From the NCBI GenBank assembly GCA_964349045.1, contig CAYGFI010000191.1, positions 1 to 8,366 on the forward strand: a stretch of 8,366 nucleotides of DNA. Direction: 5' to 3'. Shown here piece by piece: positions 1 through 7,853 of this stretch; within the stretch, counting starts at the first letter, position 1, and every line of letters starts with the position of its first letter. The translations under genes and the position numbers were made by a program. This stretch comes from JACJXF01 sp964349045 (GTDB lineage: Bacteria > Bacteroidota > Bacteroidia > Bacteroidales > GCA-2748055). The notes under the pieces were generated by a model. It was not told the DNA's origin and made no database searches. It worked only from the letters and a program-made list of their open reading frames with translations.

Positions 1-174
1 CAAATATCTGATTACCCTCTTGAAAATCTATGACCTACTTGGTAGGATGGATACTTTTCAAGAGAAGAAGTTACCGAAGATGAACTAATTAATTCCCTAA
101 AGAAAAACAAAAAATTGATCGACTCATATTATATAAACAGGGAACTTGAACGACCAGAATATCACATACAGTAA
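1..174 (+). pseudogene. 3' end of an unidentified gene, apparently frameshifted
   Basis: Two adjoining plus-strand frames read like one protein. Frame 2 from base 2 reads KYLITLLKIYDLLGR up to base 46 and then runs to a TAA at 86-88. Frame 1 is closed by TGA (31-33) and TAG (43-45), then opens with DGYFSREEVTEDEL and stays open to a TAA at 172-174, ending in ERPEYHIQ. One extra base near position 46 would join them into a single lysine/glutamate-rich, helix-like C-terminus. I therefore read it as the end of a gene with a one-base deletion, truncated at the window edge, running convergently toward hsdR. I do not recognise the family. It could also be a sequencing error in an intact gene, or chance open frames in AT-rich DNA. 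Confidence 0.35.
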
Positions 175-334
175 GATTATTTTTTCCTATATAGATGAAC
201 AGGATAAACTGCCCATAATAATTTGTACATGATAGTCCGGAATATTCATACCGCATACCCTATTCAAGAATCCTGGAATTTTATAAATTGATCATTTGTC
301 TCAAAACCGGGTATATGTGAGGCCGAAGGCTACC

Positions 335-3310
335 TTAATAATATTCCTTAATATAATCATAAGCCCTATTAAAAAGCTCTTCATCCTTAATCTGATACTT
401 CGTCCATAAAACCTTTCTCAGCTCCCTTTTAACCTCCCTTTCTCCTACAGTAGAATTCTGCCATCCATCAAACCTTACAACCCTTACAATTTCGTCAATG
501 TCGTTTACTATCCTTTCAACGATGGCTGGGGTGGTATCGGTCTTTATTTCAAGAAACAATTCTGTAAGTGCAGTTTTTGCACTTTTCTGATTTTCCTTAA
601 GATCGCTCTGTTTTTCAGCCTGAAGAGTCTCTTTTGCAATCTTACAGAGCTCTTTAATAAAATCAATGGAGTTGATTAATCCTTTTTCTGCCTTATCCCG
701 GATCGCTTCAAGACGTTCGCTGAGTTTTTTGAAGATCGGATTATGTCCGTGTTTGTTGAGACGGCTGACAAGTATTTTCAAAACTTTCTTTGCTTGTTCA
801 GGGTCTTTTTTATGCATCAGATCATCAATCAACTCTCCATCCAATACCATTTCCTCCATGTCGTGATTGATACCCGAAACATGAATATGTTCATGTATGA
901 GTGCGGTTGTCTGAGCTCCCAGGGCATGCCAGAGTAATCTGCCATTGTCGTCCGAAGCAGGTTTCACAGATGAGTAAATCTGTGACATCCATTTATAATC
1001 TTTTTGAAATTGGTTTAAAACCGGATCGGGTGATAAAGCCTCCCATAACTTAGTGAGACAGCTGAAATCCTTTGCAAAGGCATCCCGCTTTTCATTGGTA
1101 TTTATACAGTCCTGGGCTTTCTGAAGTCCTTCGAAACCTGTATTATTACTGTCAACTCCTGTAAAATGCAGTAAACATTTCTCCATCCATTCAGGAAGTT
1201 TGTCCATGAGTTCCTGCAAATTGGTAATAACTGTTCTTACACTTTCCTCATCGAATGCCAGCGCTTTTGCAGTGTCGTCAAATACACCAAAGTAATCTAC
1301 AATTCTTCCGAAAGTTTTGTTTGGAAATAAACGATTGGTTCTGCATATCGCCTGTAACAGTGTATGATCTTTTAAGGATTTATCCAGATACATGGTCTGT
1401 AAAATCGGAGAATCAAATCCGGTTAATAGTTTTGCTGTAACTATTAAAAACTTCAGGGGTGAATCAGCATCATTGAATTTCTCTATCACTTTTTCCTGCT
1501 GGTCTTTGTCCATGGCCCACAATTGCTTGAACTCAAAATCATCGTTGGCAGAAGTGCTGATAACCACTTCGCTGGCTTCAGGTTTTATGATTTTATCTAA
1601 TTCTTCTTTGTACTGAATACAAGCTCCGCGGTCGGGAGTCACGATCATTGCCTTTAATCCCTCGGGTTCCACACGAGATTTAAAATGCTCAACAATATCG
1701 AAAACAATGGTTGAAACTCTTTCAGGGGATTTTAAAAATACCGACATTTTCGCTGCTTTCTGACTGAGTTTGTTCCGGTCTTCCTCACTCAGGTCGTTTG
1801 CCATTTCTTTAAAAGCGACATCCATACCTTCCTTGTCGATATGATAATCCGGAAGCCTTGGTTCAAAGTGTAAGGGCAAAGTTGCATTATCCCTGATACT
1901 TTCCTGAAAGGTATATCGACTCATGTAACCACCATTATCCTGTTCTGCGCCGAAAGCCCAGAATGTGTTTTTATCTGCCTTGTTGATCGGGGTTCCTGTT
2001 AATCCGAATAGAAATGCGTTGGGCAGGGCATTTCTCATTTTCCTGCCCAAATCACCTTCCTGTGTTCTGTGCGCTTCATCGACCATAACAATGATGTTCT
2101 TCCTTTTATTCATATCAGGATAGGCATCTTTGAACTTATGAATCATGGTAATGATGATCTTCCGGGAATCTTGTTGCAACAGCAAATGAAGTTCTCTTAT
2201 GCTATCGGTGGTAATCATGTTAGGAACCTCAGTGGTATTGAAGGTAGCTGTAATTTGGGTATCCAGATCAACCCTGTCAACCACAATGATCACAGTCGGG
2301 TTATTCAAATCCTGTTGTTTCCGCAGTTTCTGTGCAGCAAATAACATCAGTAACGATTTACCGGATCCCTGAAAATGCCAGATCAGACCTTTCTTAATTA
2401 TTCCGTCCCGTACACGTTCTACTATTGCATTTGCACCTTCATATTGCTGGTATCGACAAACAACCTTTATTTTCTTCTTTTTACTGTTGGTAGCATAAAC
2501 CGTGTAATACTGAAGAATATCAAGCAGAGTAGATGGTTTAAGTAAATGTGTTAATTGCTTGGCAACATCATGAAGACCTATGAAATGTGCCAGTTCATCC
2601 TTCTCGTCTTCCAGTCGCCATGGGGCCCAAAATTCCAAAGGGGTTCTTACTGCACCAATAAAGATTTCCTTCCCTTCTGTTGCAAACGAAAAAACATTTG
2701 GAACGAACATTTGCGGAACTGCATTTTCATATACCACATGGATGTCATGTGCTCCATCAAACCATGTGACGGCAGGGCGAACAGGTGTTTTAGCTTCTCC
2801 GATTACCAAAGGAATTCCATTTACGAACATCACAATATCCGGGATTTTGGTTTCCCGGGTTCGCATTTTAAACTGATTGGTAAGAATAAAACTATTGTTC
2901 TTCAGTACCTCAAAATCAATTATTTTAATGGCCACATGTTCATTATTCTTTCCAATGGGAAGAGAAATTTCGTTTCTCAGCCATCTGGCAAACTCTTCAT
3001 TTGCACGAACCAAACCCACATTATTAACGGTAATCAGTATTGCCCTGAGTTTATGAATTATTTCATCTGCTTTATCGGGGTTGGCTGAGATATCAGGATT
3101 AAGACGGCACAGGGATTCTTTTAATTCCTTCTCAATAAATACATCGGTAGGCTCTCTTGGTAACAATTCAGGTTGAACATATTTCCATTTAACAGAATCA
3201 TATTCTAAAACTTCCTCGGCAACCATACCACCTTGCACAGAGTTAAGATTCACACCGGTTAGCTGGTGAATAATAAAATGTTCTACGGTATTTTGTTCGT
3301 TAAAAGCCAC
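335..3310 (-). CDS. hsdR: Type I restriction enzyme R subunit (translocase/endonuclease)
   Basis: This is the motor and nuclease subunit of the type I complex. It joins HsdM2-HsdS, translocates DNA using ATP and cleaves unmethylated DNA away from the site. The 991 residues are near the usual 1000-1100. The N-terminus (NEQNTVE) is typical of the family. The PD-(D/E)XK nuclease has PD at 157-158 and GEAK at 171-174 (D158, E172, K174). The superfamily 2 helicase core follows: Walker A GSGKS at 315-319 (K318), VDRVDLDTQ at 344-352, DEAH at 411-414, TGTP at 438-441, TGFDSP at 630-635 and QAICRTNR at 653-660. Residues from about 690 form the helical C-terminal domain that usually docks on the methylase. 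The start is GTG at 3308-3310, directly after the TAA of the preceding gene; the next in-frame Met (residue 29) would remove the conserved N-terminus. No key residue is missing, so it should be active. It is richer in G+C than the three genes transcribed just before it. Confidence 0.97.
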   Translation of the reverse strand: MAFNEQNTVEHFIIHQLTGVNLNSVQGGMVAEEVLEYDSVKWKYVQPELLPREPTDVFIEKELKESLCRLNPDISANPDKADEIIHKLRAILITVNNVGLVRANEEFARWLRNEISLPIGKNNEHVAIKIIDFEVLKNNSFILTNQFKMRTRETKIPDIVMFVNGIPLVIGEAKTPVRPAVTWFDGAHDIHVVYENAVPQMFVPNVFSFATEGKEIFIGAVRTPLEFWAPWRLEDEKDELAHFIGLHDVAKQLTHLLKPSTLLDILQYYTVYATNSKKKKIKVVCRYQQYEGANAIVERVRDGIIKKGLIWHFQGSGKSLLMLFAAQKLRKQQDLNNPTVIIVVDRVDLDTQITATFNTTEVPNMITTDSIRELHLLLQQDSRKIIITMIHKFKDAYPDMNKRKNIIVMVDEAHRTQEGDLGRKMRNALPNAFLFGLTGTPINKADKNTFWAFGAEQDNGGYMSRYTFQESIRDNATLPLHFEPRLPDYHIDKEGMDVAFKEMANDLSEEDRNKLSQKAAKMSVFLKSPERVSTIVFDIVEHFKSRVEPEGLKAMIVTPDRGACIQYKEELDKIIKPEASEVVISTSANDDFEFKQLWAMDKDQQEKVIEKFNDADSPLKFLIVTAKLLTGFDSPILQTMYLDKSLKDHTLLQAICRTNRLFPNKTFGRIVDYFGVFDDTAKALAFDEESVRTVITNLQELMDKLPEWMEKCLLHFTGVDSNNTGFEGLQKAQDCINTNEKRDAFAKDFSCLTKLWEALSPDPVLNQFQKDYKWMSQIYSSVKPASDDNGRLLWHALGAQTTALIHEHIHVSGINHDMEEMVLDGELIDDLMHKKDPEQAKKVLKILVSRLNKHGHNPIFKKLSERLEAIRDKAEKGLINSIDFIKELCKIAKETLQAEKQSDLKENQKSAKTALTELFLEIKTDTTPAIVERIVNDIDEIVRVVRFDGWQNSTVGEREVKRELRKVLWTKYQIKDEELFNRAYDYIKEYY

Positions 3311-3814
3311 TTATTCTATAATTATTTCCGCATCAAATTGAATTTTCATTTTATACTTAGAACTAAAATATTGTCGTTGTTCAGCGTTTGATGCATGAAA
3401 TGCAGGAAACTGATTTTTTCTGTTAGCGACAATTGCTTTCCGTTTTTTAAAACTATTATAATGCCTGGGGATTTCATCAATCATTTTTTTTGCAATGTTT
3501 TCTATCTGGGATAGTCCTTCAGCTTGCCACGATTCTCTTTTATTCTTTAGTTCTATAAATAAAAGTGTTGAATTATAGGAAAGCATGCAATCACATCGGT
3601 TATCCATTTCTCCATTTTCTCTAAAAACATCAATGCAGTTGTCTATAGCAATAAAACTAATTGGCTTACCTCCATTATTGATAATGGTTGCATTCCATGT
3701 ATGTTCATCAGTTAGTTTAATTTTTACTGGTGTTTTGTCCTCAGCATCATACAAGCCAAATTTCTTCTCGCTTGTTGTTTTTTGACAAACAGCTTTAAAG
3801 AAATCTATGCTCAT
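3311..3814 (-). CDS. Small PD-(D/E)XK nuclease-like protein, putative effector partner of the ATPase
   Basis: I do not recognise a named family for these 167 residues. A likely PD-(D/E)XK core is visible: RCDCMLSYNSTLLFIELKNK, with D75 at the end of one strand and E88-L-K90 in the next hydrophobic strand, followed by a helix carrying Q103 (GLSQIENIAKK). That spacing matches the D-x(n)-ExK signature of many nucleases. A basic segment, FKKRKAIVANRK (122-133), could be a further strand or contact nucleic acid. There is no signal peptide or membrane segment, so it is probably cytoplasmic. Its ATG overlaps the ATPase stop codon as ATGA, so the two are translationally coupled and probably act together. 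Its TAA directly abuts the GTG of hsdR. I infer an effector nuclease controlled by the ATPase; alternatively it could be a catalytically dead sensor or binding subunit. Gene identity as a real CDS is firm; the nuclease assignment is moderate. Confidence 0.82.
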   Translation of the reverse strand: MSIDFFKAVCQKTTSEKKFGLYDAEDKTPVKIKLTDEHTWNATIINNGGKPISFIAIDNCIDVFRENGEMDNRCDCMLSYNSTLLFIELKNKRESWQAEGLSQIENIAKKMIDEIPRHYNSFKKRKAIVANRKNQFPAFHASNAEQRQYFSSKYKMKIQFDAEIIIE

Positions 3815-5052
3815 AATTCTTCTTCAATTTCTAATAGTGAATCAAATAAACGGTTGCTTTCTGCTAGTAATTGGTTCAAATAGTTTTTATCCGAAGGAAT
3901 ACCTTCGTAATTTCCAAGTTTCCTGATTGAACCATTACGCTCGTCCAATTCATAGATTACTATATCATCTGGTTTAACTGTAGAATCAAAAGGAACAATT
4001 TCCTGAAGTCTCTTTTTATTCTCTTCAGTTTTGACAAGAACTTTGAGTGAGCTTGCTTTTATAGCAAGAGTCAAATAATTAATAATATAGGGACTATGTG
4101 TTGTCATTATAAGCTTGTTTCCACTAGTCAAATTATTGAATTCCAATAAACTTTTAAGGATTTCCCATTGTGAAGTTGGAAATAAGTTCTGCTCCGGCTC
4201 TTCGACAATATTAATAAATGCAGATTTATTGAATTTGGATGAAAGGACAGAAAGTGCTATTCTTCTTTGTTCTTCGCTTAGGCTGTTGTTTGACCAAATA
4301 TCAGCAACTCCTTTCTTAAAGCGATCTAATTCCTCGCCACTCATAGGTTCCTTGGTTATTTCAGACTGTTTTTTAACCGAATTTGAATGAAACCAGGAAA
4401 CTAAAAACAGAGGAACCAATGATTGAAATCCGCTCGATGCTTCTGTTAATCTTAACTTATAATCAATACCCTTAATATTAACAACATCATTTAATTTATC
4501 ATATTCTACTTCAACATCATTAATTGGAAGTTTTATAGGTGCCTTTAATTCATTTTTTGTCTTTTCGAATTCAGCCAAGAACTCTTTCAGTGAATTTGAA
4601 GTCAACCGGAGTTCTTTTGGCGATTTAACATTAGCTATAAAATTTCTTTCTGCAGGTACATACATTATTTGAGGAAGAGAATAATTACTATTTTGTACTT
4701 CACTAATTAAAAGTTCCCCCCTTTTATATTTTATTTGATATGCATCTCCCTTAAATTCGATTTCTGTATTATCAAAAAGATCCGCATTTTTACTAATATA
4801 ATTCTCAAGACGGTGATAAGTTAAATATTGATTATTCAATCTGTTTTTTGCCGAAAACCATTTTGCATTATAATCACCTCTAACGAGAGCCTTTTCAATC
4901 CAGGTAAATGTTGAAATAAGTTTCGCCACAGTACTTTTCCCACTTCCCTGATTACCAATAAAAACAGTAACCTTCTTCACATCCATCCAACCATCATTTT
5001 CCAGATAGCCTTCTTTAATAGGACCGAAATTCTTAATTTTTATTTTGCTCAT
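3811..5052 (-). CDS. ABC/OLD-like AAA ATPase nested in the type I R-M operon
   Basis: A 413-residue soluble ATPase of the RecF/OLD/SMC-like ABC type. It starts IKIKNFGPIKEG, the usual first strand of such proteins. Walker A is GNQGSGKST at 33-41 (K39), the signature-like segment is SSGFQSL at 206-212, Walker B is IVEEPE at 282-287 (catalytic E285 likely) and the H-loop is TTHSPYI at 317-323 (H319). The stretch 45-200 between Walker A and signature is poorly conserved in appearance and could be a sensing or dimer insert. There is no TOPRIM domain at the C-terminus, unlike OLD nucleases, so an activity in trans is expected; the coupled small gene is the obvious candidate. I chose ATG at 5050-5052. 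A TTG at 5080-5082 would add ten residues (MCNFGNKVII), but they precede the conserved first strand and overlap the putative promoter. A role in defence is inferred from location and architecture. Confidence 0.9.
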   Translation of the reverse strand: MSKIKIKNFGPIKEGYLENDGWMDVKKVTVFIGNQGSGKSTVAKLISTFTWIEKALVRGDYNAKWFSAKNRLNNQYLTYHRLENYISKNADLFDNTEIEFKGDAYQIKYKRGELLISEVQNSNYSLPQIMYVPAERNFIANVKSPKELRLTSNSLKEFLAEFEKTKNELKAPIKLPINDVEVEYDKLNDVVNIKGIDYKLRLTEASSGFQSLVPLFLVSWFHSNSVKKQSEITKEPMSGEELDRFKKGVADIWSNNSLSEEQRRIALSVLSSKFNKSAFINIVEEPEQNLFPTSQWEILKSLLEFNNLTSGNKLIMTTHSPYIINYLTLAIKASSLKVLVKTEENKKRLQEIVPFDSTVKPDDIVIYELDERNGSIRKLGNYEGIPSDKNYLNQLLAESNRLFDSLLEIEEEL

Positions 5053-5069
5053 AATAATTACTTTGTTCC

Positions 5070-5077
5070 CAAAATTA
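5070..5077 (-). promoter_or_regulatory. Possible Bacteroidota promoter -7 box for the ATPase-nuclease pair
   Basis: Read on the minus strand the bases are TAATTTTG, a full match to the Bacteroidota TAnnTTTG -7 consensus, ending 17 bases before the preferred ATPase ATG. The -33 region is weak: a TTTT lies about 20 bases upstream where TTG or TTTG is expected. It falls in the only non-overlapping gap within the operon (5053-5090), which fits an internal promoter, but an 8-base match in AT-rich DNA is easily reached by chance. Confidence 0.35.
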
Positions 5078-5090
5078 CACAATTATACTC

Positions 5091-6239
5091 TTACCCTAAA
5101 ATTTCATTCAATAACTTCTGTTTCAAATTCTTTAAGGTCGCTTTTTGCTGCTTAAGTTGTCCGATGGTGGTTTGTAATTGTTGAAACACCTCCAAAATAG
5201 TTTCCTGAGTTTTTAAATCAGGAATTGAAACTTCCAGTTCTGCTAAGTCCTTCCATTTTGTCCGGGGAGATAATGAACCAGCTGAAGTGCTTACCGCATG
5301 TTGAATGAATGAATCAGATGAAATATAAAACGGGAGTAATCCCTGTAGCATTCTATTTTTTTTAGCTCTGATTACCAAAATATCGCCTGAGCAGATACCA
5401 TCAAAATCCGCTACAGCAATCTTTCGAAGGTACGCCCTGCGTTTTCCAAATAATACATCACCCTTTGCAAATCGCTTGGAAAAAGTAGTGCCATTGGCTA
5501 TTTCTCCCCAACCTTGTAATTGGAAATTATCAGCTTCAATAAATTCTAATCCGATGAAACGACTAACTTCATTCGAATGTTCAGGGTATTTTTTATCACA
5601 TTCAGCAATGTCATCAAAGATTGTCGGTGAACAATTTTTAGTATTTATTAAATTTCCAAAAATAGGATCTTGATTCAACAGGCCACTAATTAATGATTTT
5701 TGTAATGACTTCAAATTCTTCTCTTGCCACTCCACTTTATCTATAGCCGTTTCTATGGATTGAAAAAGTATTGATATTTGCTTTTGTTCTTGAGGTGGAG
5801 GAAGCAGAAATTTATATTTTGCAAGGTCTCTCCATTTTACTCGTTTTGACATTGTACCAGCAGCATTTGCTATTGCATATTCCCAGAACATGTTTGTATT
5901 TAGTATAAAAGTTAAAAGTCCTTTTTCGATTTTCGATTTTTCTCTTAATACAATCGCATCACCCGAACAGACACCATCAAAATCAACTTCTGAGGCTCTT
6001 TTCAAATAAGCATTTCGTCTAGCAAATAGTAAATCTCCTTTCTTGAATAGCTTCATTGCTGAAACAAGATTTTCAGTTGAGCTCCATTTCCTAATCTTGA
6101 ATTGACCACTTTCAAAATCTTCTAATCCAACAAATTTTTGATATTCTGATCGAGATGGATTTTCAACTCTTTCGGAAACTTCATCAACAATCTGCTCTAT
6201 GTTAGTTTCACTCCATATTATCTTATTCAACTTCTTCAT
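5091..6239 (-). CDS. hsdS: Type I restriction-modification specificity subunit S
   Basis: HsdS sets the bipartite DNA target for both methylation and cleavage. The 382 residues are near the usual 380-450 and have the expected layout: TRD1 about 1-148, a helical spacer about 149-190 opening with PPPQEQKQI, TRD2 about 205-340, and a second helical spacer 341-382 opening with LKTQETI. The two TRDs are clearly homologous. Residues 36-99 align without a gap to 228-291 at about 29 of 64 identities, including KGDxLFxxRxAYLxx and DFDGxCSGD, and 111-147 aligns to 304-340 at about 13 of 37. Because the TRDs sit in opposite orientation on DNA, this predicts similar half-sites in inverted order. The ATG overlaps the hsdM stop as ATGA, coupling the two as is usual for methylase and specificity genes. 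Codons are AT-richer than in hsdR, as often seen for exchanged specificity genes. Confidence 0.95.
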   Translation of the reverse strand: MKKLNKIIWSETNIEQIVDEVSERVENPSRSEYQKFVGLEDFESGQFKIRKWSSTENLVSAMKLFKKGDLLFARRNAYLKRASEVDFDGVCSGDAIVLREKSKIEKGLLTFILNTNMFWEYAIANAAGTMSKRVKWRDLAKYKFLLPPPQEQKQISILFQSIETAIDKVEWQEKNLKSLQKSLISGLLNQDPIFGNLINTKNCSPTIFDDIAECDKKYPEHSNEVSRFIGLEFIEADNFQLQGWGEIANGTTFSKRFAKGDVLFGKRRAYLRKIAVADFDGICSGDILVIRAKKNRMLQGLLPFYISSDSFIQHAVSTSAGSLSPRTKWKDLAELEVSIPDLKTQETILEVFQQLQTTIGQLKQQKATLKNLKQKLLNEILG

Positions 6240-7711
6240 TCTATACCTAAAGATTTAAGTTGTTTAAATAAGTTCTCAATATTTAAATTCAACTCCATTT
6301 GATTGGTTCTTGTTAATTCAATTAGATGATTAAGTTCATGCTCTTCGTTATTATTTACTTGTTTTAAATAAAGCTGAATACTTAAATTCCCTTTTTGCTC
6401 AGCTAATACATCTTTATTGCTGACTGTTTTTGCAAAACCTTCCACATCAGTAAACTTCCAATAAGTGTCTGCAATTTTTTTTATATGCTCCGGTTTAAGA
6501 TATGCTGAACTTCTTTCAATTCTTATTTCTTCTTTTGCATCAATGAAAATGATCTTACCTTTCCGTTCTTTTGGTTTGCTCATTCTACAAACCAGCAAAC
6601 AACTTTCCATACTACTGTTGTAAAATAAATTTTTCCCAAGTCCAATAACGGCATCGACATAGTCTTCTTCAATCATTCGTTTCCTGATTTCACTTTCAGA
6701 ATCCCGGAACAAAACTCCGTGTGGCCACAATACCACAGAACGTCCGGTTTCAGGGTTCAGACTTTTCATAATATGCTGCTGGAATGCATAATCGGCACAT
6801 CCCTGAGGTGGTGTTCCCCAGATATTTCTACCAAAAGGATCGTTCATCCATTTTTGTTGGCTCCACTTTTTAACGCTATAGGGTGGATTAGCCATGATTA
6901 CATCAAACTTTTTCAGCTCATCGTTTTCGAGGATCTGTGGGCTGTCTAAAGTGTCTCCCTGTACAATCAGAAACTCATCCACATTATGCATGAACATGTT
7001 TATACGGGCAATGGCAGAGGTTATCAGGTTGAGTTCCTGTCCGTATAGTTTTAAGGTGCGGTATTCCTTACCATGTTCTTTCAGATGCAAGGCTGCACTC
7101 AAAAGAATTCCACCACTTCCACAGGTTGGGTCATATATACTTTCGGTACTCTGCGGATCGGTAATCTGGGTCATGAGTTTTACCACTGTACGGTTGGTGT
7201 AAAACTCGGCGGCTGTATGTCCGCTATCGTCAGCAAATTTCTTAATGAGGTATTCGTAACCTTCACCCATTATATCATGAGGAACCTCGGCAATGGTGAG
7301 TTTCATTTTACTGAAATGCTCTATCAGGTCAAGCATTTTTTCGTCGCTCATTCTGCGTTTGTTTGTCCACTGAGCATCACCAAACACATCATGTAACATT
7401 TCAAAGTTTTCCTTCTCAATCCCGTTCAATGCCTTTTGTAAGGCTGCACCGACATCTACCGTTTTCTTTCTAATATCTTCCCAATGGCAACCTTCAGGAA
7501 TCTGAAACCGGTGGTTTTCCGCAAACTGCGCATAACTTAAATCGTTACCGCTTTCTTCAAGCGCAAGCTGGTATTCCTCATCCCATAAATCACTTACTCT
7601 TTTGAAAAATAATAAGGGGAAGATATATTGTTTGAAGTCGGCGGCATCAATCATTCCGCGGAGGATGTTGGCGGCATCCCATAGGTAGACTTCGAGTTGT
7701 TTCTGGGTCAT
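6236..7711 (-). CDS. hsdM: Type I restriction-modification N6-adenine methyltransferase subunit M
   Basis: Two copies with one HsdS form the m6A methyltransferase that protects host DNA using S-adenosylmethionine. The 491 residues match the normal family length. The N-terminal helical domain (about 5-150; LRGMIDAADFKQYIFPLLFFKRVSD) is the HsdM_N region. The N6_Mtase core follows: GEGYEYLI at 149-156, EFYTNR at 169-174, AdoMet motif I DPTCGSGG at 194-201, and catalytic motif IV NPPY at 275-278. The C-terminal part, with LSIQLYLKQ and a final charged helix, is the portion that usually contacts HsdS. All catalytic residues are present. The ATG at 7709-7711 has only A/T-rich sequence before it, usual for the phylum. 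It is the first gene of the operon, so methylase would be made before HsdR. G+C content changes inside the gene: the last ~400 bases are much poorer in G+C than the 5' part. Confidence 0.97.
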   Translation of the reverse strand: MTQKQLEVYLWDAANILRGMIDAADFKQYIFPLLFFKRVSDLWDEEYQLALEESGNDLSYAQFAENHRFQIPEGCHWEDIRKKTVDVGAALQKALNGIEKENFEMLHDVFGDAQWTNKRRMSDEKMLDLIEHFSKMKLTIAEVPHDIMGEGYEYLIKKFADDSGHTAAEFYTNRTVVKLMTQITDPQSTESIYDPTCGSGGILLSAALHLKEHGKEYRTLKLYGQELNLITSAIARINMFMHNVDEFLIVQGDTLDSPQILENDELKKFDVIMANPPYSVKKWSQQKWMNDPFGRNIWGTPPQGCADYAFQQHIMKSLNPETGRSVVLWPHGVLFRDSESEIRKRMIEEDYVDAVIGLGKNLFYNSSMESCLLVCRMSKPKERKGKIIFIDAKEEIRIERSSAYLKPEHIKKIADTYWKFTDVEGFAKTVSNKDVLAEQKGNLSIQLYLKQVNNNEEHELNHLIELTRTNQMELNLNIENLFKQLKSLGIE

Positions 7712-7853
7712 TGTTTATAGAAAATGATTTGAACTATTAATTGAAATGGAAAAAATTCACCGTAAGTTAAGTAAAACTTGTCAGGTTTTTTAAAAAAAAT
7801 AATATTGGAAGGATTTTGGGAAATCTTTATATTTTGATGAATTGGTTCTGACC

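Noticed and set aside
89..256. 55-residue minus-strand open frame downstream of hsdR
   Set aside because: Composition is not protein-like and it lies opposite the more convincing plus-strand gene end.
318..336. Hairpin GCC-TTC-GGC just after the hsdR stop as a terminator
   Set aside because: The stem is only about 3 base pairs before bulges and no T-run follows, so I cannot support an intrinsic terminator.
2555..3088. 177-residue plus-strand open frame
   Set aside because: It lies antisense within hsdR, whose N-terminal nuclease domain is encoded here; it is a shadow frame with cysteine- and histidine-rich, unnatural composition.
5053..5082. TTG start at 5080-5082 extending the ATPase by ten residues
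   Set aside because: The ATG at 5050-5052 directly precedes the conserved first strand (SKIKIKNFG) of this ATPase type; the extension has no family-like sequence and overlaps the possible -7 box.
5091..6239. Phase-variable, invertible hsdS locus
   Set aside because: There is one complete hsdS, no second or silent hsdS fragment, no long inverted repeats noticed and no recombinase gene in the window.
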